Source of the DNA: Luteimonas sp. 9C
GTDB lineage: Bacteria; Pseudomonadota; Gammaproteobacteria; Xanthomonadales; Xanthomonadaceae
Reading direction: 5' to 3'
DNA length: 64,000 nucleotides
Assembly: GCF_902506295.1 (NCBI RefSeq)
Contig: NZ_LR733312.1
Coordinates: forward strand, 891,503 to 955,502
Shown here: piece by piece, positions 20,144 to 28,473 of the stretch
Layout of the letters: every line of letters begins with the position of its first letter
How positions within the stretch are numbered: the first letter of the stretch is position 1
Program-made: the position numbers and the translations under genes
The notes under the pieces: generated by a model
What the model was told of the DNA's origin: nothing
Databases searched by the model: none
Seen by the model: the letters and a program-made list of their open reading frames with translations, nothing else

Positions 20144-20163
20144 GGCGCCGGGGCTCCGGCGCC
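20144..20163. terminator. Hairpin between the convergent cbpA-like and pilH genes
   Basis: GGCGCCGG (20144-20151), loop GGCT, CCGGCGCC (20156-20163): an 8-bp perfect stem immediately beyond the pilH stop, between convergent genes. There is no T-run on either side, so it is at best a weak bidirectional terminator. Confidence 0.35.
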
Positions 20164-20168
20164 GCGGC

Positions 20169-20552
20169 TCAGGCAGCAGGCGTCGCGTCGCCGCCGATGG
20201 TCTTGCGGATCGCCTCGAGCAGCTCGACTTCGCTGAAGGGCTTGGTGAGATAGGCCTTGGCGCCCTGGCGCATGCCCCAGACGCGGTCGGTGTCCTGGTC
20301 TTTCGTGGTGACCAGGATGACCGGAATGTGCGCGGTCGTCGGTTCGCGGGTGATCGAACGCGTGGCCTGGAAGCCGTTGAGGTTCGGCATCACCACGTCC
20401 ATCAGGATCAGATCCGGCAGCTCGCGCTTGGCCGCGTCGACGCCGGCCTGTCCATCCTCTGCGGTCAGCGCCTCATGGCCCAGCTTTTCCACGATCCGCC
20501 GGATGCCCATCAACTGCGACGGCGAGTCGTCGACGATCAAAATACGTGCCAT
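20169..20552 (-). CDS. pilH: Single-domain response regulator, PilH-like
   Basis: A CheY-like receiver with no output domain. The 127-residue protein closely follows the PilH regulators of twitching motility (start ARILIVDDSPSQLMGIRRIV; LTKPFSEVELLEAI near the end). The phosphorylated aspartate is D52 in LILMDVVMPNLNG; the acidic pair DD is at 8-9, and the conserved threonine (VTTKDQ) and lysine (LTKPF) are present. PilH acts with PilG downstream of a chemosensory kinase to control type IV pilus retraction. No pilG, pilI or pilJ is adjacent here, so the name rests on sequence alone; another CheY-like role is possible. GGGGGAAT provides its ribosome binding site. Confidence 0.8.
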   Translation of the reverse strand: MARILIVDDSPSQLMGIRRIVEKLGHEALTAEDGQAGVDAAKRELPDLILMDVVMPNLNGFQATRSITREPTTAHIPVILVTTKDQDTDRVWGMRQGAKAYLTKPFSEVELLEAIRKTIGGDATPAA

Positions 20553-20578
20553 GGATTCCCCCTGATAAGACGTCTGCG

Positions 20579-20584
20579 ATTCTA
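20579..20584 (-). promoter_or_regulatory. Possible -10 (TAGAAT, minus strand) for pilH
   Basis: On the minus strand GGCTAGAATCGC lies about 27 bases before the pilH ATG, between it and the convergently spaced oxidoreductase stop. No strong -35 is seen. Confidence 0.4.
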
Positions 20585-20618
20585 GCCGCGCATTCAGCGC
20601 GCGCGTGCGCAGGCGATA

Positions 20619-21611
20619 TCAAAGCGTGACGAGCGTCCGCCCGAACGCGCCGCCGGCGAGCATCGTGTCGAACACGGCCGGCAATTCCGACAGGCCGACT
20701 TCGCGCGTGCAGATCGTATCGAGATGGCGCGGCTTCCAGTCGCTGGCCAGATGCTGCCAGACCGCGTCGCGCACATCGCGCAGGGTGCCCGCCGACGCGA
20801 CGCCCAACAGCGAGACGCCGCGGATGATGAAAGGCATCACCGTCGCCCCGAGATCGGCGCTGGCCGCGAGCCCCGCACTCGCCACGTTGCCGTAGGGCAC
20901 GGTCTGCGCGAGCAGGCTGACCAGCATCGGGCCGCCGACGTTGTCGAGGCCGCCACCGAAGCGCGCGGATTCCATCGGGCGTGTGGTGCCGAGTGCATCG
21001 CGACCCAGCACGTCGGATGCGCCGATCGACTTCAGATAGTCCACGTGCTCGGGTTTGCCGCTGACCGCGTGCACCTCGAAGCCCGCGCTGCTGAAGATGT
21101 CGACCGCGAGCGACCCGACGCCGCCCGTCGCGCCCGTGACGGCGAGCGGACCGAGCGCCGGCGTCTGCCGGTTCTCGTGCATGCGCAGCAGGGCGAGCGC
21201 GGCGGTGAACCCGGCGGTCCCGAGGATCATGCTCTCGCGCAGGCTCAGGCCCTGCGGCAGCGGAATCGCCCACTGCGATTCGATGCGCGCGTACTGCGCG
21301 TAGCCACCGTCGCGCGTTTCCGACAGGCCGCTGCCGGTGACGAGCACCGCATCGCCTTCCTTGAACGCGGGATCGCGCGAGGCGACGACATGGCCGGCCA
21401 CGTCGATGCCGCCGACCAGCGGAAAGCGCCGCAGGATCTTGCCCTTGCCGGTGCCCGCGAGCGCGTCCTTGAAGTTCACCGACGAATGCGCGACCGCGAT
21501 GTCGATCTCGCCGTCGGCCAGATCGTCGAGCGCGATCTGCTCGATGCCGCTGCGGTAACCGGCGTCGTCGTTGTGGATACGGAAGGCGTCGAACTGGGCG
21601 GGCAGGGACAT
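20619..21611 (-). CDS. acuI: AcuI/YhdH-type NADPH-dependent acryloyl-CoA reductase / quinone oxidoreductase
   Basis: A zinc-independent medium-chain dehydrogenase/reductase. The 330-residue protein matches the AcuI/YhdH subgroup: HSSVNFKDALAGTGKGKI near residues 42-59, LVGGIDVAGHVV, and the NADPH-binding stretch VTGATGGVGSLAVDIF at about 160-175. E. coli YhdH (AcuI) reduces acryloyl-CoA, a toxic electrophile, to propionyl-CoA, so detoxification is the best guess; the older label quinone oxidoreductase is less specific. The ATG at 21611 is preceded by TCCAAGGATG-like sequence with AAGGA close to the start. It stands downstream of the LOG-family gene on the same strand. Confidence 0.85.
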   Translation of the reverse strand: MSLPAQFDAFRIHNDDAGYRSGIEQIALDDLADGEIDIAVAHSSVNFKDALAGTGKGKILRRFPLVGGIDVAGHVVASRDPAFKEGDAVLVTGSGLSETRDGGYAQYARIESQWAIPLPQGLSLRESMILGTAGFTAALALLRMHENRQTPALGPLAVTGATGGVGSLAVDIFSSAGFEVHAVSGKPEHVDYLKSIGASDVLGRDALGTTRPMESARFGGGLDNVGGPMLVSLLAQTVPYGNVASAGLAASADLGATVMPFIIRGVSLLGVASAGTLRDVRDAVWQHLASDWKPRHLDTICTREVGLSELPAVFDTMLAGGAFGRTLVTL

Positions 21612-21630
21612 CCTTGGAACCTCGGTGGTC

Positions 21631-21828
21631 TCAGACGAGGTCAGGATACAGGTCGTGCGCGTCGGGACTGGTCGACTCGATCAGCTGGGGCTTCCACACG
21701 CGCCGCAACGCCTTCATGCGCTTCCCGTGGACGATTGCGGCCGCCATCAGGTAGTGCGTTACGAACCAGACGAGATACTCGAAGAATGGAATGACGCAGT
21801 CCCGGATGCCCGATGGCACACACCGCAC
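21631..21828 (-). CDS. Small hypothetical protein (65 residues)
   Basis: I do not recognise this protein. The frame reads as one central hydrophobic segment (FFEYLVWFVTHYLMAAAIVH, about residues 15-34) followed by a basic then acidic tail. The composition is unlike the Arg/Ala-rich shadow frames nearby, which is the main reason to keep it. Its start is a GTG at 21828 (an alternative GTG at 21819), with no good ribosome binding site, 24 bases after the LOG-family stop. It could be a real small membrane protein or an uninterrupted chance frame. Confidence 0.4.
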   Translation of the reverse strand: MRCVPSGIRDCVIPFFEYLVWFVTHYLMAAAIVHGKRMKALRRVWKPQLIESTSPDAHDLYPDLV

Positions 21829-21852
21829 GCGCTCACTCCGCCGCGCACGCCC

Positions 21853-22446
21853 TCACTTCAGGACACTGCGCCGCTTCTCGTCGATCCACTTGCTCGCCTG
21901 CGCGGGCTCGTAGGCCTGCATCCACGCGAGCATCTCGCCGATGTCGCTGCCGTACCAAAGGTCCGCACGCTGGTCGGGGTGCAGGAAGCGCTCCTCGACC
22001 ATCCGGTCGATCATGCCGATCAACGGTGCATAGAAGCCATCGACATCGAGGAAGGCGCAGGGCTTGTTGCCGATGCCGAGCTGGCGCCAGGTCAGCATCT
22101 CGAAGATCTCTTCCATGGTGCCGAAGCCGCCGGGCAGGGTCACGAAGCCGTCGGCGAGTTCGAACATGCGCATCTTGCGGGCGTGCATGGAATCGACGAT
22201 TTCGAGTTCGGTCAGGCCGCGGTGCGCGACCTCCCAGTCGGCGAGCTGCTTGGGGATCACACCCGTGACCTGGCCGCCGGCATCGAGCACGGCGTTGGCC
22301 ACGGTGCCCATCAACCCGACGTTGCCGCCGCCGTAGACCAGGCGCAGCCCGTCCCTGGCGAGGCGGTCGCCCAGCGCCATCGCGCGCTCGGCGTAGACGG
22401 GCTTGCTGCCGGCATTGGAGCCGCAATAGACGCAGACGCTTTTCAT
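21853..22446 (-). CDS. LOG-family nucleoside-monophosphate phosphoribohydrolase (TIGR00730)
   Basis: LOG proteins hydrolyse nucleotide 5'-monophosphates, including cytokinin ribosides, to free base and ribose-5-phosphate. The 197-residue protein has the Rossmann start VCVYCGSNAG, the GGGNVGLMG turn (39-47), R90-K91 in SMHARKMRMFE, and the signature PGGFGTMEE (105-113). All residues of the family active site are present. In plants and plant-associated bacteria the product releases active cytokinin. In most bacteria the physiological substrate is undefined (AMP and other NMPs), so the hormonal role should not be assumed. It begins about 135 bases after the lpdA stop. Confidence 0.9.
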   Translation of the reverse strand: MKSVCVYCGSNAGSKPVYAERAMALGDRLARDGLRLVYGGGNVGLMGTVANAVLDAGGQVTGVIPKQLADWEVAHRGLTELEIVDSMHARKMRMFELADGFVTLPGGFGTMEEIFEMLTWRQLGIGNKPCAFLDVDGFYAPLIGMIDRMVEERFLHPDQRADLWYGSDIGEMLAWMQAYEPAQASKWIDEKRRSVLK

Positions 22447-22582
22447 CGGGATTCGACACTCGGGATTGGGGATTTGGAAATGCGAACGCCGGGCGATGCC
22501 CGGCGTCCACTTTCGGGATCGGTCGGATCGCGGGATGGCGCTCTGTCAGCGCCGATCCCGCATCCCCGATCCCATCGTTCGA
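22447..22582. repeat. Intergenic stretch with GGGATT repeats and a bulged hairpin
   Basis: GGGATT occurs at 22448-22453, 22462-22467 and 22469-22474. CGGGAT-GGCGCT (22531-22542) pairs with AGCGCC-(g)-ATCCCG (22548-22560) as a 12-bp stem with one bulged base and a 5-base loop. It lies just downstream of lpdA on the minus strand and may end or stabilise the lpdA transcript, though no T-run follows. Confidence 0.45.
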
Positions 22583-24019
22583 TCAATTGGCTTTATGGAT
22601 CGACCGCTTGTCGACCGCCATCGCCGCGTCGTGCACCACTTCCGACAGCGAGGGATGCGCATGGCAGATGCGGGCGAGGTCGTCGGCCGAGCCGCTGAAC
22701 TCCATCGTCAGCACGCCTTCGTGCACGAGCTCGGAGACATTGGCGCCGACGAGATGCATGCCCAGCACGCGATCGGTCTCGGCGTGCGCGAGCACCTTCA
22801 CGAAGCCGGTCGCCTCGATCATCGCGACCGCGCGGCCGTTGGCGGCGAACGGGAAGCTGCCTGCCTTGTACGGGATGCCTTCGTCCTTGAGCTGCTGCTC
22901 GGTCTTGCCGACCCAGGCCAGTTCCGGCTCGGTGTAGATGACCCACGGAATCGTGTCGAAATTGACGTGGCCCGGCAGACCGGCAATGAGTTCGGCGACC
23001 GCGATGCCTTCCTCGAAACCCTTGTGCGCCAGCATGGGCCCGCGCACGCAGTCACCGACCGCCCACACGCCATCCACACCAGTGTGGCAGTGCGCGTCGA
23101 CTTCGATCTGGCCACGGTCGGTCAGCTTCACGCCCGAATCGTCGGCCAGCAGGCCCTTGCTCGCGGCCTTGCGGCCCACGGCGACCAGCAGCTTGTCCAC
23201 CGTCAGGGTCTGCTCGCCGTCCTTGTCGGTATAGCTGACGACGACTTCCTTCTTCTTGCCCTTGCCGGTGATTTCGGTCTTCGAGACCTTGGCGCCCAGC
23301 TTGATGTCGAGGCCCTGCTTCCGGAATTCCTTCAACGCGACCTTGCCCACTTCGGCGTCCGCAAGCGCGAGGAAGTCGGGCAGGGCTTCGAGGATCGTGA
23401 CCTCGGCGCCGAGACGCTTCCACACGCTGCCGAGCTCGAGACCGATCACGCCGGCGCCGATGACGGCCAGGCGCTTCGGTACCTCGGTGAAGTCCAGACC
23501 GCCGACGTTGTCGACGATGGTGTCGCCGTCGAACTTCGCGAACGGCAGTTCGATCGAATCCGAACCGGCCGCGATGATGACGTTGGCGCCGGTCAGTTCG
23601 ACCTGCGTGCCATCGTGCTGCGCGACCTTGACCACACGGTCGGCGTGCAGCGTGGCGAAGCCGTAGTACGGCGTCACCTTGTTCGCCTTGAACAGCATCG
23701 CGATGCCGCCGGTGAACTGCTTCACGATCTTGTCCTTGCGGCCGATCATCGCTTCGACGTCGATCTTCGCGTCCTTGAAGCTGATGCCATGGTCGCCAAA
23801 GATGTGGCCCATGTTCCAGAACTGGCGCGAGGAATCGAGCAGCGCCTTCGACGGGATGCAGCCCACGCGCAGGCAGGTACCGCCCAGCGCCGGCTTGCCG
23901 TCCTTGCCCAGCGCGGCGTCGATGCAGGCGACGGTCTTGCCGAGCTGCGCAGCGCGAATGGCAGCGTGGTAACCGGCCGGGCCGGCACCGATGACGACGA
24001 CGTCGAATTGTTCAGCCAT
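22583..24019 (-). CDS. lpdA: Dihydrolipoyl dehydrogenase (E3)
   Basis: E3 reoxidises the dihydrolipoyl groups of the 2-oxoacid dehydrogenase E2 core, passing electrons through FAD to NAD+. The 478-residue protein has the FAD-binding start VVVIGAGPAGYHAAIRAAQL, the redox-active disulfide C49/C54 in GGTCLRVGCIPSKAL, a second nucleotide-binding motif (VIGAGVIGLELGSVW) and the His-Glu pair H455/E460 near the C-terminus. The start at 24019 is preferred over the longer frame to 24100 because AAGGAA lies about 8 bases upstream and the FAD motif should be near the N-terminus. It is the third gene of sucA-sucB-lpdA. Confidence 0.96.
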   Translation of the reverse strand: MAEQFDVVVIGAGPAGYHAAIRAAQLGKTVACIDAALGKDGKPALGGTCLRVGCIPSKALLDSSRQFWNMGHIFGDHGISFKDAKIDVEAMIGRKDKIVKQFTGGIAMLFKANKVTPYYGFATLHADRVVKVAQHDGTQVELTGANVIIAAGSDSIELPFAKFDGDTIVDNVGGLDFTEVPKRLAVIGAGVIGLELGSVWKRLGAEVTILEALPDFLALADAEVGKVALKEFRKQGLDIKLGAKVSKTEITGKGKKKEVVVSYTDKDGEQTLTVDKLLVAVGRKAASKGLLADDSGVKLTDRGQIEVDAHCHTGVDGVWAVGDCVRGPMLAHKGFEEGIAVAELIAGLPGHVNFDTIPWVIYTEPELAWVGKTEQQLKDEGIPYKAGSFPFAANGRAVAMIEATGFVKVLAHAETDRVLGMHLVGANVSELVHEGVLTMEFSGSADDLARICHAHPSLSEVVHDAAMAVDKRSIHKAN

Positions 24020-24108
24020 GGGGGAATTCCTTCTTTCGATGCCTGCCGGGACGGGCAGGGTGCCGATGCGGCGAATGTGGGGGTGCGGCGCGGGCGCCAC
24101 AAGTGCGA

Positions 24109-24128
24109 ACCCCCTCCGTGGAGGGGGT
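24109..24128 (-). terminator. GC-rich hairpin between sucB and lpdA
   Basis: ACCCCCTC (24109-24116) and GAGGGGGT (24121-24128) form an 8-bp stem with a 4-base loop, 10 bases beyond the sucB stop on the minus strand. There is no T-run. In this position it could be an attenuator or an mRNA-stabilising element separating E1/E2 from E3 expression. It also resembles dispersed intergenic palindromes. Confidence 0.4.
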
Positions 24129-24137
24129 CGCGGCGCA

Positions 24138-25376
24138 TCACATGCCGAGCAGCATGCGGTGCGGGTTTTCCAGCTGGTTCTTGATGTCGACCAGGAACAG
24201 CACCGCGTCCTTGCCGTCGATGATGCGGTGGTCGTAGGACAGCGCCAGGTACATCATCGGCGCGGCGATGACCTGGCCGTTCTCGACGATGGCGCGCTCC
24301 TTGATGGCGTGCATGCCGAGGATCGCCGACTGCGGCGGATTGACGATCGGCGTCGACATCAGCGAGCCGAAGGTGCCGCCGTTGGTGATCGTGAACGTGC
24401 CGCCCTGCAGATCGTCCAGGCCCAGCTTGCCGTCGCGCGCCTTCTTGGCGTAGTCGGCGATGCCCTGCTCGATCTCGGCGAAGCCCTGACGCTCGACGTT
24501 GCGCAGCACCGGCGTCACCAGACCGCGATCGGTCGAGATGGCGACCGAGATGTCGGCGTAGCCGTGATAGATGATGTCGTTGCCGTCGACCGAGGCATTG
24601 ACCACCGGATACTTGGCCAGCGCGTTGGCGGCGGCCTTGGCGAAGAAGCTCATGAAGCCGAGCTTGATGCCGTGGTCCTTCTGGAACTGTTCGCCCAGTT
24701 CCTTGCGCAGCGCCATCACCTTGCCCAGGTTGACCTCGTTGAACGAGGTCAGCATCGCGATCGATTCTTTCGACTGCATCAGGCGCGCCGCGATGGTCTT
24801 GCGGATGCGGGTCATCGGCACGCGCTCTTCCGGACGCGCGCCGCCGGACACGCCGGGGGTCTTGCCCGAGGCGTAGTTCAGCAGGTCTTCCTTGGTCACC
24901 GCGCCGCGACGGCCGGTGCCTTCGACCTGCGAGGCGTCGATGCCCTTGCTCTCGGCAGTGAAGCGCGCGCCCGGCGGCAGGCCGTCGTTCTTGCCCGACG
25001 ACGTCTGCGGCTTGGTCGAGGACGGCGCCTTGTCGTCGGCCTGCTTGGCCTGCGACTTCGGCTGCACTTCCTCGGCACCGGCGGCCGGCGCCTCCTTGTC
25101 CTTGGCGCCCGATTCGGCGGGCGGCGCTTCGGCGGCGGCCCCTTCCTCGATGATCGCGATGACCTGCGCGCTGTTGACCGTCGCGCCTTCCTCGAACTTG
25201 ATCTCCTTCAGCACGCCGTCGACGGTCGACGGCACTTCGAGGACGACCTTGTCGGTTTCCAGATCGACGAGGTTCTCGTCGCGCTTGACCGCATCGCCGG
25301 CCTTCTTGTGCCAGGTGGCGATGGTCGCGTCGGAAACGGATTCGGGCAGGACCGGGACTTTGATTTCAGTGGCCAT
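24138..25376 (-). CDS. sucB: Dihydrolipoyllysine succinyltransferase, E2 of 2-oxoglutarate dehydrogenase
   Basis: E2 carries the succinyl group on a lipoyl arm and transfers it to CoA in the TCA cycle. The 412-residue protein has one N-terminal lipoyl domain with the lipoylated lysine K43 in [13 protein letters not shown]. An Ala/Pro/Glu/Lys-rich linker follows (about 80-120), then a peripheral subunit-binding segment containing [14 protein letters not shown] near residue 150. The catalytic core ends with [13 protein letters not shown], which carries the HxxxDG active site. One lipoyl domain and this length are normal for SucB. It lies 57 bases after sucA. Confidence 0.96.
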   Translation of the reverse strand: MATEIKVPVLPESVSDATIATWHKKAGDAVKRDENLVDLETDKVVLEVPSTVDGVLKEIKFEEGATVNSAQVIAIIEEGAAAEAPPAESGAKDKEAPAAGAEEVQPKSQAKQADDKAPSSTKPQTSSGKNDGLPPGARFTAESKGIDASQVEGTGRRGAVTKEDLLNYASGKTPGVSGGARPEERVPMTRIRKTIAARLMQSKESIAMLTSFNEVNLGKVMALRKELGEQFQKDHGIKLGFMSFFAKAAANALAKYPVVNASVDGNDIIYHGYADISVAISTDRGLVTPVLRNVERQGFAEIEQGIADYAKKARDGKLGLDDLQGGTFTITNGGTFGSLMSTPIVNPPQSAILGMHAIKERAIVENGQVIAAPMMYLALSYDHRIIDGKDAVLFLVDIKNQLENPHRMLLGM

Positions 25377-25433
25377 GTGGCTTCCTGGAAAAGCGTTGAA
25401 TGTGGGAAATGGGTGAGCGGAGTGCGCGCCGGA

Positions 25434-28274
25434 TTACTCGGCGAGCACCTTGCCGGCGAGATCGTTGACCAGCGCATCGGCGATCAGCTGCTGCTGCTCG
25501 GCGACGTGGTCGTTGAAATGACCGACCGCGGGCGAGGGCGAGCGTGCGCGACCGGCGTAGTGCACCGACTGCTTGGGCCCGGAACAGAACTCGAGGTGGT
25601 GCTTGATCTGGTACCAAGCGCCCTGGTTCTGCGGCTCTTCCTGGCACCAGACCACCTCGGTGGCCTTCGGGAAGCGCTTGAGCTCGGCGGCCAGCAATGC
25701 GCGCGGGAACGGGTACAGCTGTTCCACGCGGAGCAGGGCGACGTTGTCGAGCGCCTGCTTGCGGGCTTCCTCCAGCAGGTCGTAGTAGACCTTGCCCGAA
25801 CACGCGACCACGCGGGTCACCTTCTTCGGGTCGGCCTCGTGGTCGGGGATCAGGTGCTGGAATTCGCCGTCGGCCAGTTCCTCGAGCGAGGACACGGCCA
25901 GCTTGTGGCGCAGCAGCGACTTCGGCGTCATGACCACCAGCGGCTTGCGCGTGGTCATGCACAGCTGGCGACGGATCATGTGGAACGCCTGCGCCGGTGT
26001 GGTCGGCACGCAGACCATCATGTTCTCCATCGCGCACAGCTGCAGGAAGCGCTCGAGGCGCGCCGAACTGTGCTCGGGGCCCTGGCCCTCGTAACCGTGC
26101 GGCAGGAACAGCGCCAGGCCGCAGAGACGATCCCACTTGGCTTCGCCCGACGACAGGAACTGGTCGATCACCACCTGGGCGCCGTTGGCGAAGTCGCCGA
26201 ACTGGCCCTCCCAGATGCACAGCGTGCCCGGCTCCGAAGAGGCGTACCCGTACTCAAACGCCATGACCGCTTCCTCGCTGAGGAGCGAGTCGATGATCGT
26301 GGCGTCTTCCGGGTTCTGCACCAGTTCGCGCAGCGGCATGTAGTTCTCGCCGCTCTTCTGGTCGTGCAGCACCGCATGGCGATGGAAGAACGTGCCGCGA
26401 CCGCTGTCCTGGCCCACCAGGCGCAGGCGATGGCCGGCATCGAGCAGGGTGGCGTAGGCGAGGTTTTCGGCAAAGCCCCAGTCGCCGGCCTGTTCGCCGC
26501 GCGCCATCTTGCGGCGGTCGTCGTAGATCTTGGCGACGCGCGCCTGCAGGGTCAGGGACTCGGGCAGGGTGGTGATCTGCGTCGCCAGCGCCTTGAGCTT
26601 GTCGACGGACACGGTCGTATCGAGCGTGTCGGTCAGGCGGCCGGCGAGATAGGGATCCCAGTCGATCGTCAGCTCGTAGTCGCTCGGCTTGGCATCGGCC
26701 AGCTCGACCGTCACTTCACCGGCGTCGAGCTTGTTGCGGTAGCCGTCGACGATCGCCTTGGCGTCCGCTTCGCCCAGCACGCCATCGGCCACGAGCTTCG
26801 CGGTGTAGAGTTCGCGCGGGGTCTGGTGCTTGCGGATGATCTGGTACATCAGCGGCTGCGTCGCCGCCGGCTCGTCGGCCTCGTTGTGGCCGTGGCGGCG
26901 GTAGCACACGAGATCGATCACGACGTCCTTGCCGAACTGCTGGCGGAAGTCGTAGGCCAGCTCGGCGCAATAGACCACGGCTTCGGGATCGTCCGCGTTC
27001 ACGTGCAGGATCGGCGCGCCGACCATCTTGGCGACGTCGGTGCAGTAGAGCGTGGAACGCGCGTCCTGCAGATCGCTGGTGGTGAAGCCGACCTGGTTGT
27101 TGATGACCACGTGGACCGTGCCGCCGACCGCGAACCCGCGGGCCTGCGACATCTGGAACAGCTCCATGTTGACGCCCTGGCCGGCGAACGCCGCGTCGCC
27201 GTGCAGCAGCACCGGCAGCACGACCTTGCGCTCGGTGTCGCGTCGACGGTGCTGGCGCGAACGCACGCTGCCGGCGACCACCGGGTTGACGATTTCCAGG
27301 TGCGACGGATTGAACGCCAGCGCCAGATGGACCGGGCCGCCGGGCGTCGCCAGATCGGCCGAGAAACCCATGTGGTACTTCACGTCGCCGGTGTGCGCGC
27401 GATCGGTGTCGTGGTGGTCGAACTTGCCTTCGAACTCGTCGAACAGCTTGCGCGGGTTCTTGCCGAGCGTGTTGACCAGCACGTTGAGACGGCCGCGATG
27501 GGCCATGCCGATCACGATGTCCTTGACGCCTTCCTTGCCGGCGCGCTGGATCACGCTGTCGAGCAGCGGAATCAGCGCGTCGCCGCCTTCGAGCGAGAAG
27601 CGCTTCTGGCCGACGTACTTGGTGTGCAGGTAGCGCTCGAGACCCTCGGCCGCGGTCAGCCGTTCGAGGATGCGCTTCTTCTCCGTCTCGCTGCGCGCGA
27701 AACGGCCACCCGCGGCTTCGAGGCGCTGGTAGAGCCAGCTGCGCTGTTCGAAGTCCGGGATGTGCATGAACTCCGCGCCGATCTGGCTGGAGTAGGTGGT
27801 CTTGAGCAGCGCGAGCAGGTCGCGCAGCTTCATCCGCGGCTGACCGGCCACGCCGCCGGTGCTGAACTCGTCGTCGAGGTCGGCATCGGTGAGCTGGTGG
27901 AAGGGCAGGCCCAGATCCGGCGGATTGAGCGGCGGGGCCAGATCCAGCGGATCGAGCTTGGCGCCCAGATGGCCGCGCGAGCGGTAGGCCGTGATCAGGC
28001 GACCGACATGGCGCTCGCGTTCGTCGCCGGTACCGCCGGACGTCGACTCGACCACGCCGCGGAGCGCCTTGCGACCGGCTTCGGCCACGGCCGACACCAC
28101 GGCGGAATGGGGAACATCACCGGCTTCACGACCCTTGAAAGCATCGAACCAGCGCTTCCAGTCCGAACCGACACTGTCGGGATCGACGAGGTACTGCTCG
28201 TACAGGTCTTCGATAAAGGCGGCATTGGCGCCGAACTGGGAGGACTGCGCAAACTGCTTCAGGAGACTGTCCAC
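25434..28274 (-). CDS. sucA: 2-oxoglutarate dehydrogenase E1
   Basis: E1 is the thiamine-diphosphate enzyme that decarboxylates 2-oxoglutarate and passes the succinyl group to SucB. The predicted protein has 946 residues (E. coli 933). The N-terminal FIEDLYEQYLVDPDSVGSDW is the E2-contact region; LLHGDAAFAGQGVNMELFQM and GTVHVVINNQVGFTTS mark the ThDP-binding region. The GTG at 28274 is chosen because the encoded VDSLLKQFAQSSQF matches the normal SucA start, and because the best promoter (28369-28374) lies downstream of the longer frame's start at 28454. It is the first gene of sucA-sucB-lpdA. Confidence 0.95.
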   Translation of the reverse strand: MDSLLKQFAQSSQFGANAAFIEDLYEQYLVDPDSVGSDWKRWFDAFKGREAGDVPHSAVVSAVAEAGRKALRGVVESTSGGTGDERERHVGRLITAYRSRGHLGAKLDPLDLAPPLNPPDLGLPFHQLTDADLDDEFSTGGVAGQPRMKLRDLLALLKTTYSSQIGAEFMHIPDFEQRSWLYQRLEAAGGRFARSETEKKRILERLTAAEGLERYLHTKYVGQKRFSLEGGDALIPLLDSVIQRAGKEGVKDIVIGMAHRGRLNVLVNTLGKNPRKLFDEFEGKFDHHDTDRAHTGDVKYHMGFSADLATPGGPVHLALAFNPSHLEIVNPVVAGSVRSRQHRRRDTERKVVLPVLLHGDAAFAGQGVNMELFQMSQARGFAVGGTVHVVINNQVGFTTSDLQDARSTLYCTDVAKMVGAPILHVNADDPEAVVYCAELAYDFRQQFGKDVVIDLVCYRRHGHNEADEPAATQPLMYQIIRKHQTPRELYTAKLVADGVLGEADAKAIVDGYRNKLDAGEVTVELADAKPSDYELTIDWDPYLAGRLTDTLDTTVSVDKLKALATQITTLPESLTLQARVAKIYDDRRKMARGEQAGDWGFAENLAYATLLDAGHRLRLVGQDSGRGTFFHRHAVLHDQKSGENYMPLRELVQNPEDATIIDSLLSEEAVMAFEYGYASSEPGTLCIWEGQFGDFANGAQVVIDQFLSSGEAKWDRLCGLALFLPHGYEGQGPEHSSARLERFLQLCAMENMMVCVPTTPAQAFHMIRRQLCMTTRKPLVVMTPKSLLRHKLAVSSLEELADGEFQHLIPDHEADPKKVTRVVACSGKVYYDLLEEARKQALDNVALLRVEQLYPFPRALLAAELKRFPKATEVVWCQEEPQNQGAWYQIKHHLEFCSGPKQSVHYAGRARSPSPAVGHFNDHVAEQQQLIADALVNDLAGKVLAE

Positions 28275-28368
28275 GTCGGGGAATTCGGGCTCGTTTGGAG
28301 GGAGGCAGGGCCGGACCCGGAGCGATCTCCGGAAAACAGGCGGGATCTGGCGCGAAACGACGCCGGAG

Positions 28369-28374
28369 AGTATA
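28369..28374 (-). promoter_or_regulatory. -10 element (TATACT, minus strand) for sucA-sucB-lpdA
   Basis: On the minus strand CGCGTATACTCTCC stands about 95 bases before the sucA GTG. No convincing -35 is found upstream. The implied leader of roughly 85-90 bases is long for the window, leaving room for post-transcriptional control. Confidence 0.5.
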
Positions 28375-28473
28375 CGCGGGTCGTTCGCCGCGGTGCACCA
28401 TCGAGGCGCGCCGCGACGGGCACAACGGGGGCGTTCCGGCCGCGCCCCGCGCACGCGGGACCGCGCAAACGGC

